Assembly: GCF_014647855.1 (NCBI RefSeq)
Contig: NZ_BMPZ01000003.1
Span: 248,001 to 312,000, forward strand
DNA from: Shewanella gelidii
Lineage (GTDB): Bacteria > Pseudomonadota > Gammaproteobacteria > Enterobacterales > Shewanellaceae
DNA length: 64,000 nt
Reading direction: 5' to 3'
The position numbers were made by a program, and so were the translations under genes. Positions 18,352-28,086 of the stretch are shown piece after piece; position 1 is the first letter of the stretch; the number at the start of each line of letters is the position of its first letter. The notes under the pieces were generated by a model, which was not told the DNA's origin, made no database searches, and worked only from the letters and a program-made list of their open reading frames with translations.

Positions 18352-18680
18352 ATTTTCAGTTCACAAATCAGTTTTGGCAAAGCGGGCGCACATTTTACAC
18401 ACGATATGGGTAAAACAACATACACGTCATGTAATTTTGCCCAGTACAAACCTGATGCGCTTGAACAAGAATCCACACGCATTCAAGCGCCGACGTGAGC
18501 TCACACCCTCATGGGGCATCAGTTAAAAAGAAATGATTTAAAATCAGTATAAAAAATATTTAGTTACCCAAATTTTCTTCTAAGCTATAAGGGAGTGTGA
18601 ACTAAGTTATATAAATCTTTGCTTGTTTGCTCTAATCTGTATTGGTCATATGAAATGATTTTCAAAGGAACGCCGTCACT
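18352..18680. other. divergent dusA/cheX intergenic region with inverted repeat
   Basis: No coding frame is supported. The region must hold both promoters. An inverted repeat, GCGCTTGAA (18457-18465) and TTCAAGCGC (18482-18490), 16 bp apart, is the only clear structure. The cheX side has AAAGGAA as ribosome-binding site before 18681. Confidence 0.5.
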
Positions 18681-19145
18681 ATGAATGTTGAGTTTATCAA
18701 CCCCTTCTTAACATCTTTACTTAACGTCATGTCCACAATGGCGAGTATGGAGCTCGAACCCGGAAAACCAGCACTCAAAACTGACCCAATTGCCAAAGGT
18801 GATGTCTCCGGCCTGATTGGTATGGTTGGCCCTCAAACCAAAGGTTCACTATCAATTACCTTTGAAAGAGAGCTCATTCTCACCACCATGCAAAAAATGC
18901 TCGGTGAAGAGCACGAAGAAATTGATGATGAAGTGACAGACTTAGTCGGTGAAATTACCAATATGGTAACCGGTGGCGCCAAAAACATACTCAGTGACAA
19001 AGGTTATGAGTTCGAAATGGCAACACCAATGGTCGTCACAGGAAAAGACCACACCATTTCGCATAAAGCTAAAGGTAAAAAAATCATTATGCCGTTTAGT
19101 AGTGAGTTTGGAACCGCATTTATTGAGATTTGCTTCGAGCACTAA
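18681..19145 (+). CDS. cheX: chemotaxis phosphatase CheX family protein
   Basis: A 154-residue protein of the CheC/CheX/FliY family. These dephosphorylate CheY-P or related response regulators and so tune signalling. The catalytic ExxN motif is present once, as Glu91-Ile-Thr-Asn94 in GEITNMVTGGAK, which is the single-site CheX pattern. The opening NPFLTSLLNVMSTMASMEL is also typical. It stands alone, far from any che or flagellar cluster in this window, as CheX orphans often do in Vibrio and Shewanella. A terminator follows. Confidence 0.85.
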   Translation: MNVEFINPFLTSLLNVMSTMASMELEPGKPALKTDPIAKGDVSGLIGMVGPQTKGSLSITFERELILTTMQKMLGEEHEEIDDEVTDLVGEITNMVTGGAKNILSDKGYEFEMATPMVVTGKDHTISHKAKGKKIIMPFSSEFGTAFIEICFEH

Positions 19146-19178
19146 TTAGGTTCACCACAACACAGACGTTCCTCATAC

Positions 19179-19212
19179 AAAAAAAGCTCATCTCTTTGAT
19201 GAGCTTTTTTTG
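19179..19212. terminator. bidirectional terminator between cheX and alr
   Basis: AAAAAGCTCATC pairs with GATGAGCTTTTT around TCTTT, giving T-runs on both strands for the convergent genes. Confidence 0.88.
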
Positions 19213-19246
19213 TATCAACGTGCACAGATTGACCCGCTAAGTGTCA

Positions 19247-20323
19247 CTAATCCATACACACGGCTACGCGAGGGGTGAGTTTGGTTACTAGTTCGTAGGC
19301 AATGGTACCAATAAACTCGGCGACTTCTTCAACGGGCAGGTTCGGTCCCCATAACTCAGCATCGTCCCCCACTTTATCGGTTGCATCAATACCGAGATCT
19401 ACGGTCACCATATCCATTGAAACCCTACCGACTACGGGGACACGACGACCGTTAATCCATACTGGAGTGCCCTCTGGTGCATTACGCGGATAACCATCGC
19501 CATATCCGATGGCGACCACACCAAGCAGTGTATCTTGTTTAGCAGTCCAAAATGCGCCATAACCAACACTTTGCCCAGCTTTATGGCGACGCACGGCGAT
19601 GAGACGGGAAACCAATGTCATGGCCGGAACTAATCCATGGTTACCACCAACATCTCCAGTTACCGGCGAAACACCGTATAAAGCAATGCCTGGTCGTATC
19701 CAATCCGCTTGGCTATCTCGCCAATATAAGGCAGCGGCTGAATTGGCAAGCGTTCGGTCTCCGGGCAATGTTTCAACTAATCGATTAAATGCATTCATTT
19801 GCTGGTGAGTGAGCGCGTTATCTGGTTCATCAGCACATGCAAAGTGCGTCATTAAATGGATCGGTTTAGCAACCTGAGGGCAGGCCAGCAAACGCTGATA
19901 CACTGCAAGAAAATCTTCTGGAAGGATCCCCAGTCGATGCATACCAGAATCAATTTTTAACCAAACCGTCACAGGGGCAGTCAATTGCGCATTTTCAAGC
20001 ATCTCTAGCTGCGATTCATGATGAACCACAGTATCAATCCCATGACGGACAATGGTTTCTAGATCAGCATCTCTAAAGAATCCCTCAAGCAGTAACAGTT
20101 TAGCGGTCACGCCACCTGCTCGGAGCTGCAATGCCTCTTCTAATCTGGCTAGACCGAAGCCATCAGCAGAGTCGACACAGCGAGCCACATTGAGTAATCC
20201 ATGGCCATAGCCATTTGCTTTTACGACTGCAAGCACTTGACTAGATGGTGCGATTTCTCGCAGTCGAATTAGGTTATGTTTCAGCGCTTGAGCGCTAATC
20301 TCAGCTCTAGGAAATGGCTTCAA
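19247..20323 (-). CDS. alr: alanine racemase
   Basis: A 358-residue PLP enzyme that interconverts L- and D-alanine for peptidoglycan. The PLP lysine motif is [11 protein letters not shown] near residue 34. The second catalytic residue region is [13 protein letters not shown], preceded by [10 protein letters not shown]. The N-terminal TIM barrel and C-terminal beta domain are complete. Synteny with dnaB just upstream on the same strand is conserved in Vibrio and E. coli relatives. The 153-bp gap from dnaB may contain a separate promoter. Confidence 0.96.
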   Translation of the reverse strand: MKPFPRAEISAQALKHNLIRLREIAPSSQVLAVVKANGYGHGLLNVARCVDSADGFGLARLEEALQLRAGGVTAKLLLLEGFFRDADLETIVRHGIDTVVHHESQLEMLENAQLTAPVTVWLKIDSGMHRLGILPEDFLAVYQRLLACPQVAKPIHLMTHFACADEPDNALTHQQMNAFNRLVETLPGDRTLANSAAALYWRDSQADWIRPGIALYGVSPVTGDVGGNHGLVPAMTLVSRLIAVRRHKAGQSVGYGAFWTAKQDTLLGVVAIGYGDGYPRNAPEGTPVWINGRRVPVVGRVSMDMVTVDLGIDATDKVGDDAELWGPNLPVEEVAEFIGTIAYELVTKLTPRVAVCMD

Positions 20324-20476
20324 AAAATGGCCTTGTTAAACATGTAATCAAACTTAAAACGAAACGGTAAAACAAAGACAAACCTTATTGAACCGTCACA
20401 AGCGATGAAATAAATAACAACCATCAGCAACTTCGGATTCTAGTGCTAACACTGAATCAACCTGCAGCGCTGGGGT

Positions 20477-21889
20477 TTAATCTTCTTCGAATTGTGGCCC
20501 TGCGTAATTATCGAATCGAGAGAATTGTCCTTGGAAAGTTAACCGAACACGACCAATAGGGCCGTTACGCTGTTTACCAATAATAATCTCGGCTGTGCCT
20601 TTATCTTGCGAGTCATCGTTATAAACTTCATCTCGATAAATAAACATAATCAAGTCGGCATCCTGCTCAATCGAACCCGATTCACGCAAGTCGGAGTTTA
20701 CTGGCCGTTTGTCTGCACGTTGCTCCAATGAGCGGTTGAGCTGAGACAGAGCAATCACGGGAATTTCTAGCTCTTTAGCCAGTGCTTTTAACGAGCGGGA
20801 AATTTCTGCAATTTCAAGGGTACGATTGTCAGATAAAGCGGGAACCTGCATCAGCTGTAGATAATCGATCATGATCATCGATAAACCGCCATATTCACGG
20901 GCAATCCGTCGGGCGCGACTACGTACTTCCGTTGGTGTCAATCCTGAGCCATCATCAATGTACATTTTGCCTTGCTCAAGCATGATACCCATCGTCGACG
21001 AGACTCGTGCCCAATCCTCATCATCAAGCTGACCCGTACGGATTTTGGTCTGATCCACACGACCTAAAGAAGCAAGCATACGCATCATGATCTGCTCAGA
21101 GGGCATCTCTAAACTAAAAATGAGCACAGGCTTATCTTCATTCATCGCGGCCTGTTCACACAAGTTCATCGCAAAGGTAGTTTTACCCATCGATGGACGT
21201 GCAGCCACAATCACTAAGTCACCGGACTGGAAGCCGGCAGTCATCTTATCTAAATCACCAAAACCACTCGATACCCCGGTCACGCCGTTATGTGGATTGT
21301 TATACAAATCTTCAATTTTATCGACGGTCTTCTCTAAGATGGTTTTTATGCCCTCAGGGCCTTCATTGGCATTGGTGCGTTGCTCTGCAATTTTAAATAC
21401 TTTGCTCTCGGCCAGATCTAACAGTGCTCCGGAATCTCGCCCTTCGGGGTTGTATCCCGCATCCGCAATATCATGGGCGACACGGATCATATCTCGAACA
21501 ACGGCACGCTCGCGGACAATTTCAGCATAAGACAGAATATTGCTAGCGCTTGGCGTGTTTTTCGCGATTTCACCAAGATAAGCAAAGCCCCCAGCATCTT
21601 CGAGTTCATCTTCAACTTCAAGCTGCTCAGAAACCGTAATCAAATCGATAGGCTGGCTACTTTCCACTAGCTTATGCATCGCCGCAAAAATCATCTTATG
21701 CGAACGGGAGTAAAAATCGTCTTTAACGACAGCTTCAGAAACTTTGTCCCATGCATCAGCATCAAGCATTAAGCCACCTAAAACAGACTGCTCCGCTTCT
21801 ATAGAATGCGGTGGCATCTTCAATGCATCAAGTTGTGCATCTTTAGGTTTAAAGTTCTTGGCTTTGTTAAAACCACCTTGCTGTGACAT
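20477..21889 (-). CDS. dnaB: replicative DNA helicase DnaB
   Basis: A 470-residue hexameric 5'-3' helicase of the replisome. The N-terminal primase-interacting domain (PPHSIEAEQSVLGGLMLD) is followed by a linker and the RecA-type motor. Walker A is ARPSMGKTTFA, Walker B is MIMIDYLQLM, and the arginine-finger region is GPIGRVRLTF. No intein or other insertion disrupts it. Length and sequence are normal for Gammaproteobacteria. Confidence 0.97.
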   Translation of the reverse strand: MSQQGGFNKAKNFKPKDAQLDALKMPPHSIEAEQSVLGGLMLDADAWDKVSEAVVKDDFYSRSHKMIFAAMHKLVESSQPIDLITVSEQLEVEDELEDAGGFAYLGEIAKNTPSASNILSYAEIVRERAVVRDMIRVAHDIADAGYNPEGRDSGALLDLAESKVFKIAEQRTNANEGPEGIKTILEKTVDKIEDLYNNPHNGVTGVSSGFGDLDKMTAGFQSGDLVIVAARPSMGKTTFAMNLCEQAAMNEDKPVLIFSLEMPSEQIMMRMLASLGRVDQTKIRTGQLDDEDWARVSSTMGIMLEQGKMYIDDGSGLTPTEVRSRARRIAREYGGLSMIMIDYLQLMQVPALSDNRTLEIAEISRSLKALAKELEIPVIALSQLNRSLEQRADKRPVNSDLRESGSIEQDADLIMFIYRDEVYNDDSQDKGTAEIIIGKQRNGPIGRVRLTFQGQFSRFDNYAGPQFEED

Positions 21890-22057
21890 TAAGACTCCAT
21901 TACCTGATTGAAGGCAAACTATGTTATAAACGCTGGGTCAATTTGAACAGGAAACTCTCACCATCAAAACCGCAATCATCGCGCCTTTTCAGGCACACTG
22001 CGGTCGAGTGCTAGTCAGCTGTTACGAAAAACTAATCAATTATAATAAGGAATGAAC

Positions 22058-24250
22058 ATGCGCTACGCATTGGTAGCAGCTCTCATGCTGTCTTCCGGTT
22101 TGGCCATCGCAGATGAAGGCCAATGGCAACCTTATCAAATGCCATCTATCGCCGACAAACTAAGCGAACGCGGTATCCAAATCCCTGCCAAACAACTGGC
22201 AGATCTGAGCCAGTACCCAATGAACGCGGTCATCAGCCTCGGCTATTGTACCGCCAGTTTTGTATCGCCCCAAGGCCTAGTTGTGACAAATCACCACTGT
22301 GCATATCGAGCGATCCAATATAACAGCAAAAAAGAACACAACTATTTAGCCAACGGCTTCCTCGCCAGCGACCAACAACAAGAGCCGTCAGCCGGCCCCA
22401 ATGAGCGGCTCTATATTACCGAAGCTGTGACCAATGTGACAGAAAAAGTCACCCATGATCTAAGCGAAGAGCCTCTAACTCGATACCAAGAAATCCAGCA
22501 AAACTCTAAACAGCTAATAAAAGCCTGTGAAAGCGACGACAACTACCGCTGTTCAGTGCGTAGTTATCATAATGGTTTAGAATATTATCTGATCAAACAA
22601 TTGATTATTCGTGATGTGCGTCTAGTTTATGCACCACCTGAAAGTGCCGGTTCCTATGGCGGTGATATTGATAACTATGAATTCCCCCGCCACAGCGCCG
22701 ACTTTACTTTTTTACGCGCCTATGTGGGTAAAGATGGGAAGCCTGCGGCTTATCACGAGGATAACGTACCCTTCACCCCCAAAAGCTACCTGAGAATTAA
22801 CGCCAATGGCGTAAAAGCTGGCGACGGCGTATTTGCAGCAGGCTACCCAGGCTCAACCAGTCGTTACCGCTTAACTAGCGAACTAAAATTTGCTAGCCAA
22901 TGGCTATACCCAACCTATGCTGATTATTATCAGCGTCGGATTGAAACGATTGAATCCATGTCAGCAACTGATGCTGACGTCAAAATTAAGTACGCTGGCG
23001 GTTTGGCGTCAATGGCCAATCGTATGAAGAAGCTTAATGGTCTACTTGATGGATTCAAAGCCACAGATATTGTCGGCATAAAACAACAAAAAGAAGATGA
23101 CTTTCTGGTGTGGGTGAATCGAGAAGATCCCGAGCAAGCAAAGGTCATTGAAAACTTAGAAGCACTACTCACTGAGGAGCAATCAGCGCAGCAGCAAAAC
23201 TATTTTTTCACAATAGCGCAATCAAGCGCGCTTCTTGATGCCGCGAAAAAGCTCTATCGCTTGTCACTAGAAAAACAAAAGCCTGATGCGCAGCGAGAAC
23301 AAGGTTACCAGCAACGTGATATGAAACTATTTGCAGGCCGACTCAAACGGATTGATAAGTCTTTTGCCGTTGCGGTTGATAAAATGCTGTGGCAACAAGA
23401 TATTCAAGCTTATCTTGCTCAGAATAATCGCGTTAAAGCTCTCGATTCACTTCTTAACCAAAATCTAGAAACAGAACTCAGTGCCAAGCTTGACGGCTTT
23501 TACGCTTTAACAACGTTAAAAGACAGAAAGCAGCGTCTAAAGTGGATGGACGCGGCGCCAAAACAGTTTGAAACCAGCAGCGATCCTTTTATCCGCATGG
23601 CTGTCGCGCTTCACGACACCAATATGGCTCATGAGAAAGCCATGAAAACGCTACAAGGAAAACTGTCAACTGCACGACCAGCTTACATGGCCAGCATTAT
23701 CGCCTATAACAAGGCCAATGGTTGGCCAGTCTACCCTGACGCCAACGGTACTTTGCGTATTACCTACGGTATGGTCGATGGTTATCAATCTCGCGATGCA
23801 TTGTACAAACAACCATTTACCCGTTTGGAAGGTCTTGCGGCTAAACACACAGGTGCAGAGCCATTTAATGCACCGCAGAAGATCTTAGACGCGATTGCCG
23901 CGAAACAATATGGTGAGCATAAAGTTAGCTCTGTGTATGCAGATCCACGGAGCTGGATTTGCCGCTTATTCTCATGCCTAGATAAGCCAGAGGAATTTAA
24001 CTCAGTGCCGGTAAATTTTCTTTCTAGCGTAGATACCACCGGCGGCAACTCAGGCTCGCCAGTATTTAACGGCAAGGGGGAACTGGTTGGACTTAACTTT
24101 GACTCCACCTATGAAGCAATTACCAAAGATTGGTTCTTCAACCCAACCATCACCCGCGCAGTTCATGTGGATATCCGCTATATCCTGTGGATGATGGATG
24201 AAGTTGACCGCGCCGAAAATTTACTGAATGAACTTGAGCTCGTGAAGTAA
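22058..24250 (+). CDS. S46 family serine peptidase (DPP7/DPP11-like dipeptidyl-peptidase)
   Basis: A 730-residue secreted peptidase. A signal peptide ends near residue 18 (GLAIA before DEGQW). The chymotrypsin-like catalytic domain is split by a helical domain, as in dipeptidyl-peptidases 7 and 11. The histidine lies in VVTNHHCAY and the nucleophile in GGNSGSPVFNGKGELVGLNFD, read as GGNSGSP plus a following strand. These enzymes remove dipeptides from peptide N-termini in the periplasm and serve amino acid use. The P1 preference cannot be told by eye. An ATG at 22052 is possible, but AAGGA is 6 nt before the ATG at 22058. A terminator follows. Confidence 0.92.
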   Translation: MRYALVAALMLSSGLAIADEGQWQPYQMPSIADKLSERGIQIPAKQLADLSQYPMNAVISLGYCTASFVSPQGLVVTNHHCAYRAIQYNSKKEHNYLANGFLASDQQQEPSAGPNERLYITEAVTNVTEKVTHDLSEEPLTRYQEIQQNSKQLIKACESDDNYRCSVRSYHNGLEYYLIKQLIIRDVRLVYAPPESAGSYGGDIDNYEFPRHSADFTFLRAYVGKDGKPAAYHEDNVPFTPKSYLRINANGVKAGDGVFAAGYPGSTSRYRLTSELKFASQWLYPTYADYYQRRIETIESMSATDADVKIKYAGGLASMANRMKKLNGLLDGFKATDIVGIKQQKEDDFLVWVNREDPEQAKVIENLEALLTEEQSAQQQNYFFTIAQSSALLDAAKKLYRLSLEKQKPDAQREQGYQQRDMKLFAGRLKRIDKSFAVAVDKMLWQQDIQAYLAQNNRVKALDSLLNQNLETELSAKLDGFYALTTLKDRKQRLKWMDAAPKQFETSSDPFIRMAVALHDTNMAHEKAMKTLQGKLSTARPAYMASIIAYNKANGWPVYPDANGTLRITYGMVDGYQSRDALYKQPFTRLEGLAAKHTGAEPFNAPQKILDAIAAKQYGEHKVSSVYADPRSWICRLFSCLDKPEEFNSVPVNFLSSVDTTGGNSGSPVFNGKGELVGLNFDSTYEAITKDWFFNPTITRAVHVDIRYILWMMDEVDRAENLLNELELVK

Positions 24251-24279
24251 TACTAGGCTTCAGTAACACTGCTTCGCTA

Positions 24280-24312
24280 AAAACCTCATTGTTAGCCCAA
24301 TGAGGTTTTTTT
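24280..24312 (+). terminator. terminator of the S46 peptidase gene
   Basis: AACCTCATTG pairs with CAATGAGGTT around TTAGCC, followed by a T-run. Confidence 0.88.
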
Positions 24313-24412
24313 GCCTTCCCGACAATAGAAACACTTCATTGCCAACTCAAATAAATTGAAAAGCGTCAGTCGCTAAGATAGGTTTAATCCATCAGCGAAA
24401 TAGGAATAAAAT

Positions 24413-24754
24413 ATGGATATTTATCAGATCATTAAAAACTTTCGCATCAGTGACGTTTCAAGAGAGGCGGGACAAGCCAAATCCCATGCGCGGGCCAATG
24501 AAGTAACGCTACGCGGACTTCAAGATCAAATTGATCACTTATCCATGGTTTGTTTAGCCATGTCGGAGCTGCTGGAAGAAGTTGGTTTTAACAAGCAAAT
24601 GCTTGCCGCGAAAATCCAGGAGATTGATTTGCGTGATGGCAAATTAGATGGCAAGTATATCCCTGCAATAAAATTCCCAGGTTGCAAGCGGGAATTAGCG
24701 CCAAGACATGTGAAGTGTATGTATTGCGGCAGTGAGATAAAAAAGACTCTATGA
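24413..24754 (+). CDS. small protein with degenerate C-terminal zinc-ribbon motif
   Basis: A 113-residue soluble protein that I cannot name. Residues 15-75 look helical and probably coiled-coil (SHARANEVTLRGLQDQIDHL). The C-terminus has FPGCKRELAPRHVKCMYCG, which resembles the short zinc ribbons of the form CPxC...PRH...CxYCG. The first cysteine position is Phe88, leaving Cys91, Cys102 and Cys105. It may therefore bind zinc weakly, use another ligand, or have lost the site. It is a single gene between two terminators, on the opposite strand to the ribosomal operon. Confidence 0.65.
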   Translation: MDIYQIIKNFRISDVSREAGQAKSHARANEVTLRGLQDQIDHLSMVCLAMSELLEEVGFNKQMLAAKIQEIDLRDGKLDGKYIPAIKFPGCKRELAPRHVKCMYCGSEIKKTL

Positions 24755-24787
24755 TATAAACAACTCGACCAGCCAAATCTCTCCCAT

Positions 24788-24816
24788 AAAAAAACACCGC
24801 CGAGGCGGTGTTTTTT
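24788..24816. terminator. bidirectional terminator between the small protein gene and rplI
   Basis: AACACCGCC and GGCGGTGTT form the stem, flanked by A-runs and T-runs, so it can end transcription from both sides. Confidence 0.88.
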
Positions 24817-24849
24817 GCTAAATCTATTTAGCTTAAAGCCAACTAGTGC

Positions 24850-25302
24850 TTAGTCTTCTGCAACAACAGAAAGCTTAACAACAGCTTTAACTTCAGTGTG
24901 TAACTGTACTTCAACTTCAAACTCACCAGTGTTACGTAGTGCGCCTAATGGAAGACGAACTTCGCTTTTAGCAAGTTCAGCACCAGCAGCAGTTACTGCG
25001 TCAGCGATGTCACGGTTACCGATAGAACCGAATAGCTTGCCTTCGTCACCCGCTTTAGAAGCGATAACAACAGATTCAAGCGCAGCGATTTTCTCAGCGC
25101 GAGCATTAGCAGCAGCAAGCTCAGTAGCAAGCTTAGCTTCTAGTTCAGCGCGACGAGCTTCAAACACTTCAGTGTTAGCAGCGTTAGCAACTACAGCTTT
25201 ACCTTGAGGTAAAAGGTAGTTACGAGCATAACCAGCTTTAACAGAAACTTGGTCACCCAAGTTGCCTAGGTTAGCGATTTTATCAAGTAAAATAACGTTC
25301 AT
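24850..25302 (-). CDS. rplI: 50S ribosomal protein L9
   Basis: A 150-residue large-subunit protein. The N-terminal domain has [32 protein letters not shown], read as the standard L9 opening with the GYARNYL rRNA-binding motif. A long helix and a C-terminal domain follow. It is the last gene of the S6-PriB-S18-L9 operon, about 30 bp after rpsR. Confidence 0.98.
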   Translation of the reverse strand: MNVILLDKIANLGNLGDQVSVKAGYARNYLLPQGKAVVANAANTEVFEARRAELEAKLATELAAANARAEKIAALESVVIASKAGDEGKLFGSIGNRDIADAVTAAGAELAKSEVRLPLGALRNTGEFEVEVQLHTEVKAVVKLSVVAED

Positions 25303-25333
25303 TATCTATAATCCTCTAAATTCGATTACTGTC

Positions 25334-25573
<240 letters not shown>

Positions 25574-25879
25574 CTAAGTTTTCAATTCGACATTTTCAGC
25601 GTGTAATACCAAGCGGTTTTGACCATTTCGACTTTGTTGCAATGCAATAAAGCCTGTCACCTCGATATCCACGCCTGCTTTAAGCTTATCTGTAACGTTT
25701 TCAAAACGTTCGCCACTCATCACCACTTGCATTTGACAGTACACATTTCTCAGCAGTTCTGCTTCAAAACGTTGTGACTTGTGTTCCAGCATCACCACAC
25801 AATGGTCGATTCCTGCTGGGCTGGTAAAGCGCCTGGAACGGGTTATTGTTCCCGACAACACCAAGTGATTGGTGGTCAC
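25574..25879 (-). CDS. priB: primosomal replication protein N (PriB)
   Basis: A 101-residue single-OB-fold protein that stimulates PriA helicase in replication restart. It opens with NHLVLSGTITRSRRF and has SPAGIDHCVVMLEH and the GFIALQQSRNGQNRLVLHAE end typical of PriB. Its place between rpsF and rpsR is the conserved gammaproteobacterial arrangement. The gaps to both neighbours are about 10 bp, so it is co-transcribed with them. Confidence 0.97.
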   Translation of the reverse strand: MTTNHLVLSGTITRSRRFTSPAGIDHCVVMLEHKSQRFEAELLRNVYCQMQVVMSGERFENVTDKLKAGVDIEVTGFIALQQSRNGQNRLVLHAENVELKT

Positions 25880-25887
25880 TGATAAAC

Positions 25888-26277
25888 TTACTCGGCGGCT
25901 TCTGCTGCTTGTGGAGCAGGACGCTCTTCAGTCGCAGCACGACGTGAATCACGCTCATCTTTAGCTTTAGCCATTGGCGAAGCTTCAGTGATAGCAGCTT
26001 TAGTACGCATTACCATGCTACGAAGCACAGCGTCGTTGAAACGGAAAGCTGTTTCTAGTTCTTCAATTGATTCAGCAGTAGTCTCTACGTTCATAAGAAC
26101 ATAGTGAGCTTTATGCAATTCAAGAATTGGGTAAGCCAGTTGACGACGGCCCCAGTCTTCTAAACGGTGGATTTGACCGCCAGCTTCAGTGAAAATCGCT
26201 GAATAACGCTCAATCATACCAGGTACTTGTTCACTCTGATCAGGGTGAACCATAAATACGACTTCGTAATGACGCAT
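25888..26277 (-). CDS. rpsF: 30S ribosomal protein S6
   Basis: A 129-residue protein. It opens with [19 protein letters not shown] and has the [14 protein letters not shown] segment of the S6 family. The C-terminal tail is Glu/Ala-rich ([13 protein letters not shown]); in E. coli the S6 tail is the target of RimK glutamylation. It is the first gene of the operon, with AAGGAG at the ribosome-binding site. Confidence 0.98.
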   Translation of the reverse strand: MRHYEVVFMVHPDQSEQVPGMIERYSAIFTEAGGQIHRLEDWGRRQLAYPILELHKAHYVLMNVETTAESIEELETAFRFNDAVLRSMVMRTKAAITEASPMAKAKDERDSRRAATEERPAPQAAEAAE

Positions 26278-26395
26278 TTATTGCTCCTTACGGTTATCTA
26301 GCCTCGTTGTTGGCTCAGTCAGACCTAATAGAGGCAAGGAACTAAAATGAAAGTGACTGAATTAGGCGCGAAATAGTACAGAAAGACAAAGGAAA
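26278..26395 (-). promoter_or_regulatory. rpsF leader, possible S6:S18 autoregulatory site
   Basis: In many bacteria an S6:S18-binding hairpin with a CCG trinucleotide precedes rpsF. Here the leader has GCCTC and GAGGC able to pair and AACCG just before AAGGAG, close to the start codon. The fit to the known structure was not computed, so the call is tentative. Confidence 0.25.
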
Positions 26396-26505
26396 ACTCA
26401 AGCAATAACTTTGCTGCCCACTTGATTAAGGGTATGATAATGCACCGCCGAAACCACAAAGGTTTACGGAGCGGCCTGTTCCTTCAATTTCAATAAGAAT
26501 GATCC

Positions 26506-27249
26506 ATGCGAAACCTTGCCTTTTCTGTCCTGATATCAGTTGTTTCTATCAATGCTTGGGCGCTAGTGCCACCAGACTACCGTGAACCACCAAGCGACCT
26601 GACAGCCGAAATTGAAGCTGGATTTCAATTAAACACCGGGAATACTGAATCAAGTAGTTTCAATAGCCGCGTCAAACTTGTTTATGACGGGGAAGCTTCT
26701 AAGCAAGAAGCAACGGTGAAGGCTTATTTTGCGTCTGATTCTGAAAAAACCACCGCAGAGAAATATGACTTACAACTTCAGAGCAACTACAAGCTGAAAG
26801 AGGGTTATATCTTTGGTCGCGGCGATTTTACTTGGGATGAGTTTGGTAGCTACACACGCTTGTCAACCGTATCGAGCGGTTATGGTTTTGATGTAGTGAA
26901 TAATTCGAAAACCAACCTGAGTTTAGAAGTCGGTCCTGGTTATCGTTACAGCATGCCAAACCAAACCGATGATGACCCCTCCCCTCGCTCAACCCGAGAA
27001 CTCATTCTTCGTGCCGCCACCAAACTTGAACATAAAGTCCATGAGTACACCACAATTAATGCCGACCTGACGGCCGAAAGCGGTAAGGACAATAATACGC
27101 TGACATTGGACTTAAACTATAAGAATCTTGTCTTTCAAGATTGGGCATTCAAAATTGGTGTAAACGTCAAATATACTGAGGTGGTACCAGAAGGCAGCGA
27201 GCAAGTGGATACAATCACCAGCTTTAATTTACTTTATACATTTCAATAG
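26506..27249 (+). CDS. DUF481 family outer membrane protein
   Basis: A 247-residue predicted beta-barrel. A signal peptide ends near residue 19 (SINAWA before LVPPDY). The mature part matches DUF481/YdiY: EIEAGFQLNTGNTESSSFNSR at the start, a repeating strand pattern, VGPGYRY in the middle and an aromatic C-terminus (FNLLYTFQ). These proteins are often salt- or acid-inducible in other bacteria; nothing here shows regulation. It stands alone, converging on rlmB. Confidence 0.85.
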   Translation: MRNLAFSVLISVVSINAWALVPPDYREPPSDLTAEIEAGFQLNTGNTESSSFNSRVKLVYDGEASKQEATVKAYFASDSEKTTAEKYDLQLQSNYKLKEGYIFGRGDFTWDEFGSYTRLSTVSSGYGFDVVNNSKTNLSLEVGPGYRYSMPNQTDDDPSPRSTRELILRAATKLEHKVHEYTTINADLTAESGKDNNTLTLDLNYKNLVFQDWAFKIGVNVKYTEVVPEGSEQVDTITSFNLLYTFQ

Positions 27250-27296
27250 CTGGCTGTAGATATAAGCGATGAGAATAAAGCTTTTAAGGCAGAGAT

Positions 27297-27328
27297 AAAA
27301 AAGCCGCTCCAATAAAGAACGGCCTTTT
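27297..27328 (-). terminator. terminator of the rnr-rlmB operon
   Basis: On the minus strand GCCGTTC pairs with GAGCGGC around a short AT-rich loop and is followed by a T-run. Confidence 0.75.
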
Positions 27329-27341
27329 CGATATCTATCGC

Positions 27342-28082
27342 TTATGCTTGGCGTTGACGTACCGCTTCAAATAAGCAAACACCTGTTGCAACAGAGACGT
27401 TCAAACTTGACACCTCACCAGCCATCGGGATGGAGACTAGTGTATCGCAGGCTTCGCGAGACAATCGGCGTAGACCTTTTCCTTCCGCGCCCATGGCAAT
27501 CGCTAACGGGCCTTTTAAGTCGGCTTGATACAACTCGCAATCAGCTTCTCCTGCTGTACCGATAATCCAGACGCCCTTATCTTGCAAATAACGCATGGTT
27601 CTCGCCAAGTTAGTGACTTGGAACAAAGGCACGGACTCTGCAGCACCACACGCAACCTTGCTCACAATCGAAGTGATCCCAACTGAGTTATCTTTTGGCA
27701 CAATAATGCCTTGAACTCCTGCCGCATCCGCATTACGCAGACATGCCCCCAAGTTATGCGGGTCAGTGACACCATCTAGAATCAGTAAAAACGGCGTTTC
27801 CGTTTTGCCTAGGAGTACATCTAACTCATTATCACTCAGAATTTTTGCAGCTTTAACCCGCGCAACAATCCCCTGATGTTGGCTGCTATTGGCTTTATTA
27901 TCAAGCACTTTTCGGGCCGACGTTTGCACCGAAACGCCAAATTCCTTGGCCGTTTTAATCAGTGGCAATAAACGCTCATCTTCTCGACCTTGCAATAGCC
28001 ACATCTCGATGATGCGCTCTGGTGTGTTTTTCAATAGCGCTTCTACGGCGTGGATACCAAAAACAATATCTTGTTTCTTCAT
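27342..28082 (-). CDS. rlmB: 23S rRNA (guanosine(2251)-2'-O)-methyltransferase RlmB
   Basis: A 246-residue SPOUT-class methyltransferase that modifies G2251 in the peptidyl-transferase centre. The N-terminal substrate domain starts [12 protein letters not shown]. The SPOUT motifs are visible: [31 protein letters not shown] and [18 protein letters not shown] (the knot). It starts 4 bp after the rnr stop, and the rnr-rlmB pair is conserved in E. coli and Vibrio. Confidence 0.96.
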   Translation of the reverse strand: MKKQDIVFGIHAVEALLKNTPERIIEMWLLQGREDERLLPLIKTAKEFGVSVQTSARKVLDNKANSSQHQGIVARVKAAKILSDNELDVLLGKTETPFLLILDGVTDPHNLGACLRNADAAGVQGIIVPKDNSVGITSIVSKVACGAAESVPLFQVTNLARTMRYLQDKGVWIIGTAGEADCELYQADLKGPLAIAMGAEGKGLRRLSREACDTLVSIPMAGEVSSLNVSVATGVCLFEAVRQRQA

Positions 28083-28086
28083 TTAT

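Noticed and set aside
17374..18680. dusA integrative element or attachment site
   Set aside because: dusA is a known integration target, but no integrase, duplicated dusA 5' end or foreign cargo is present.
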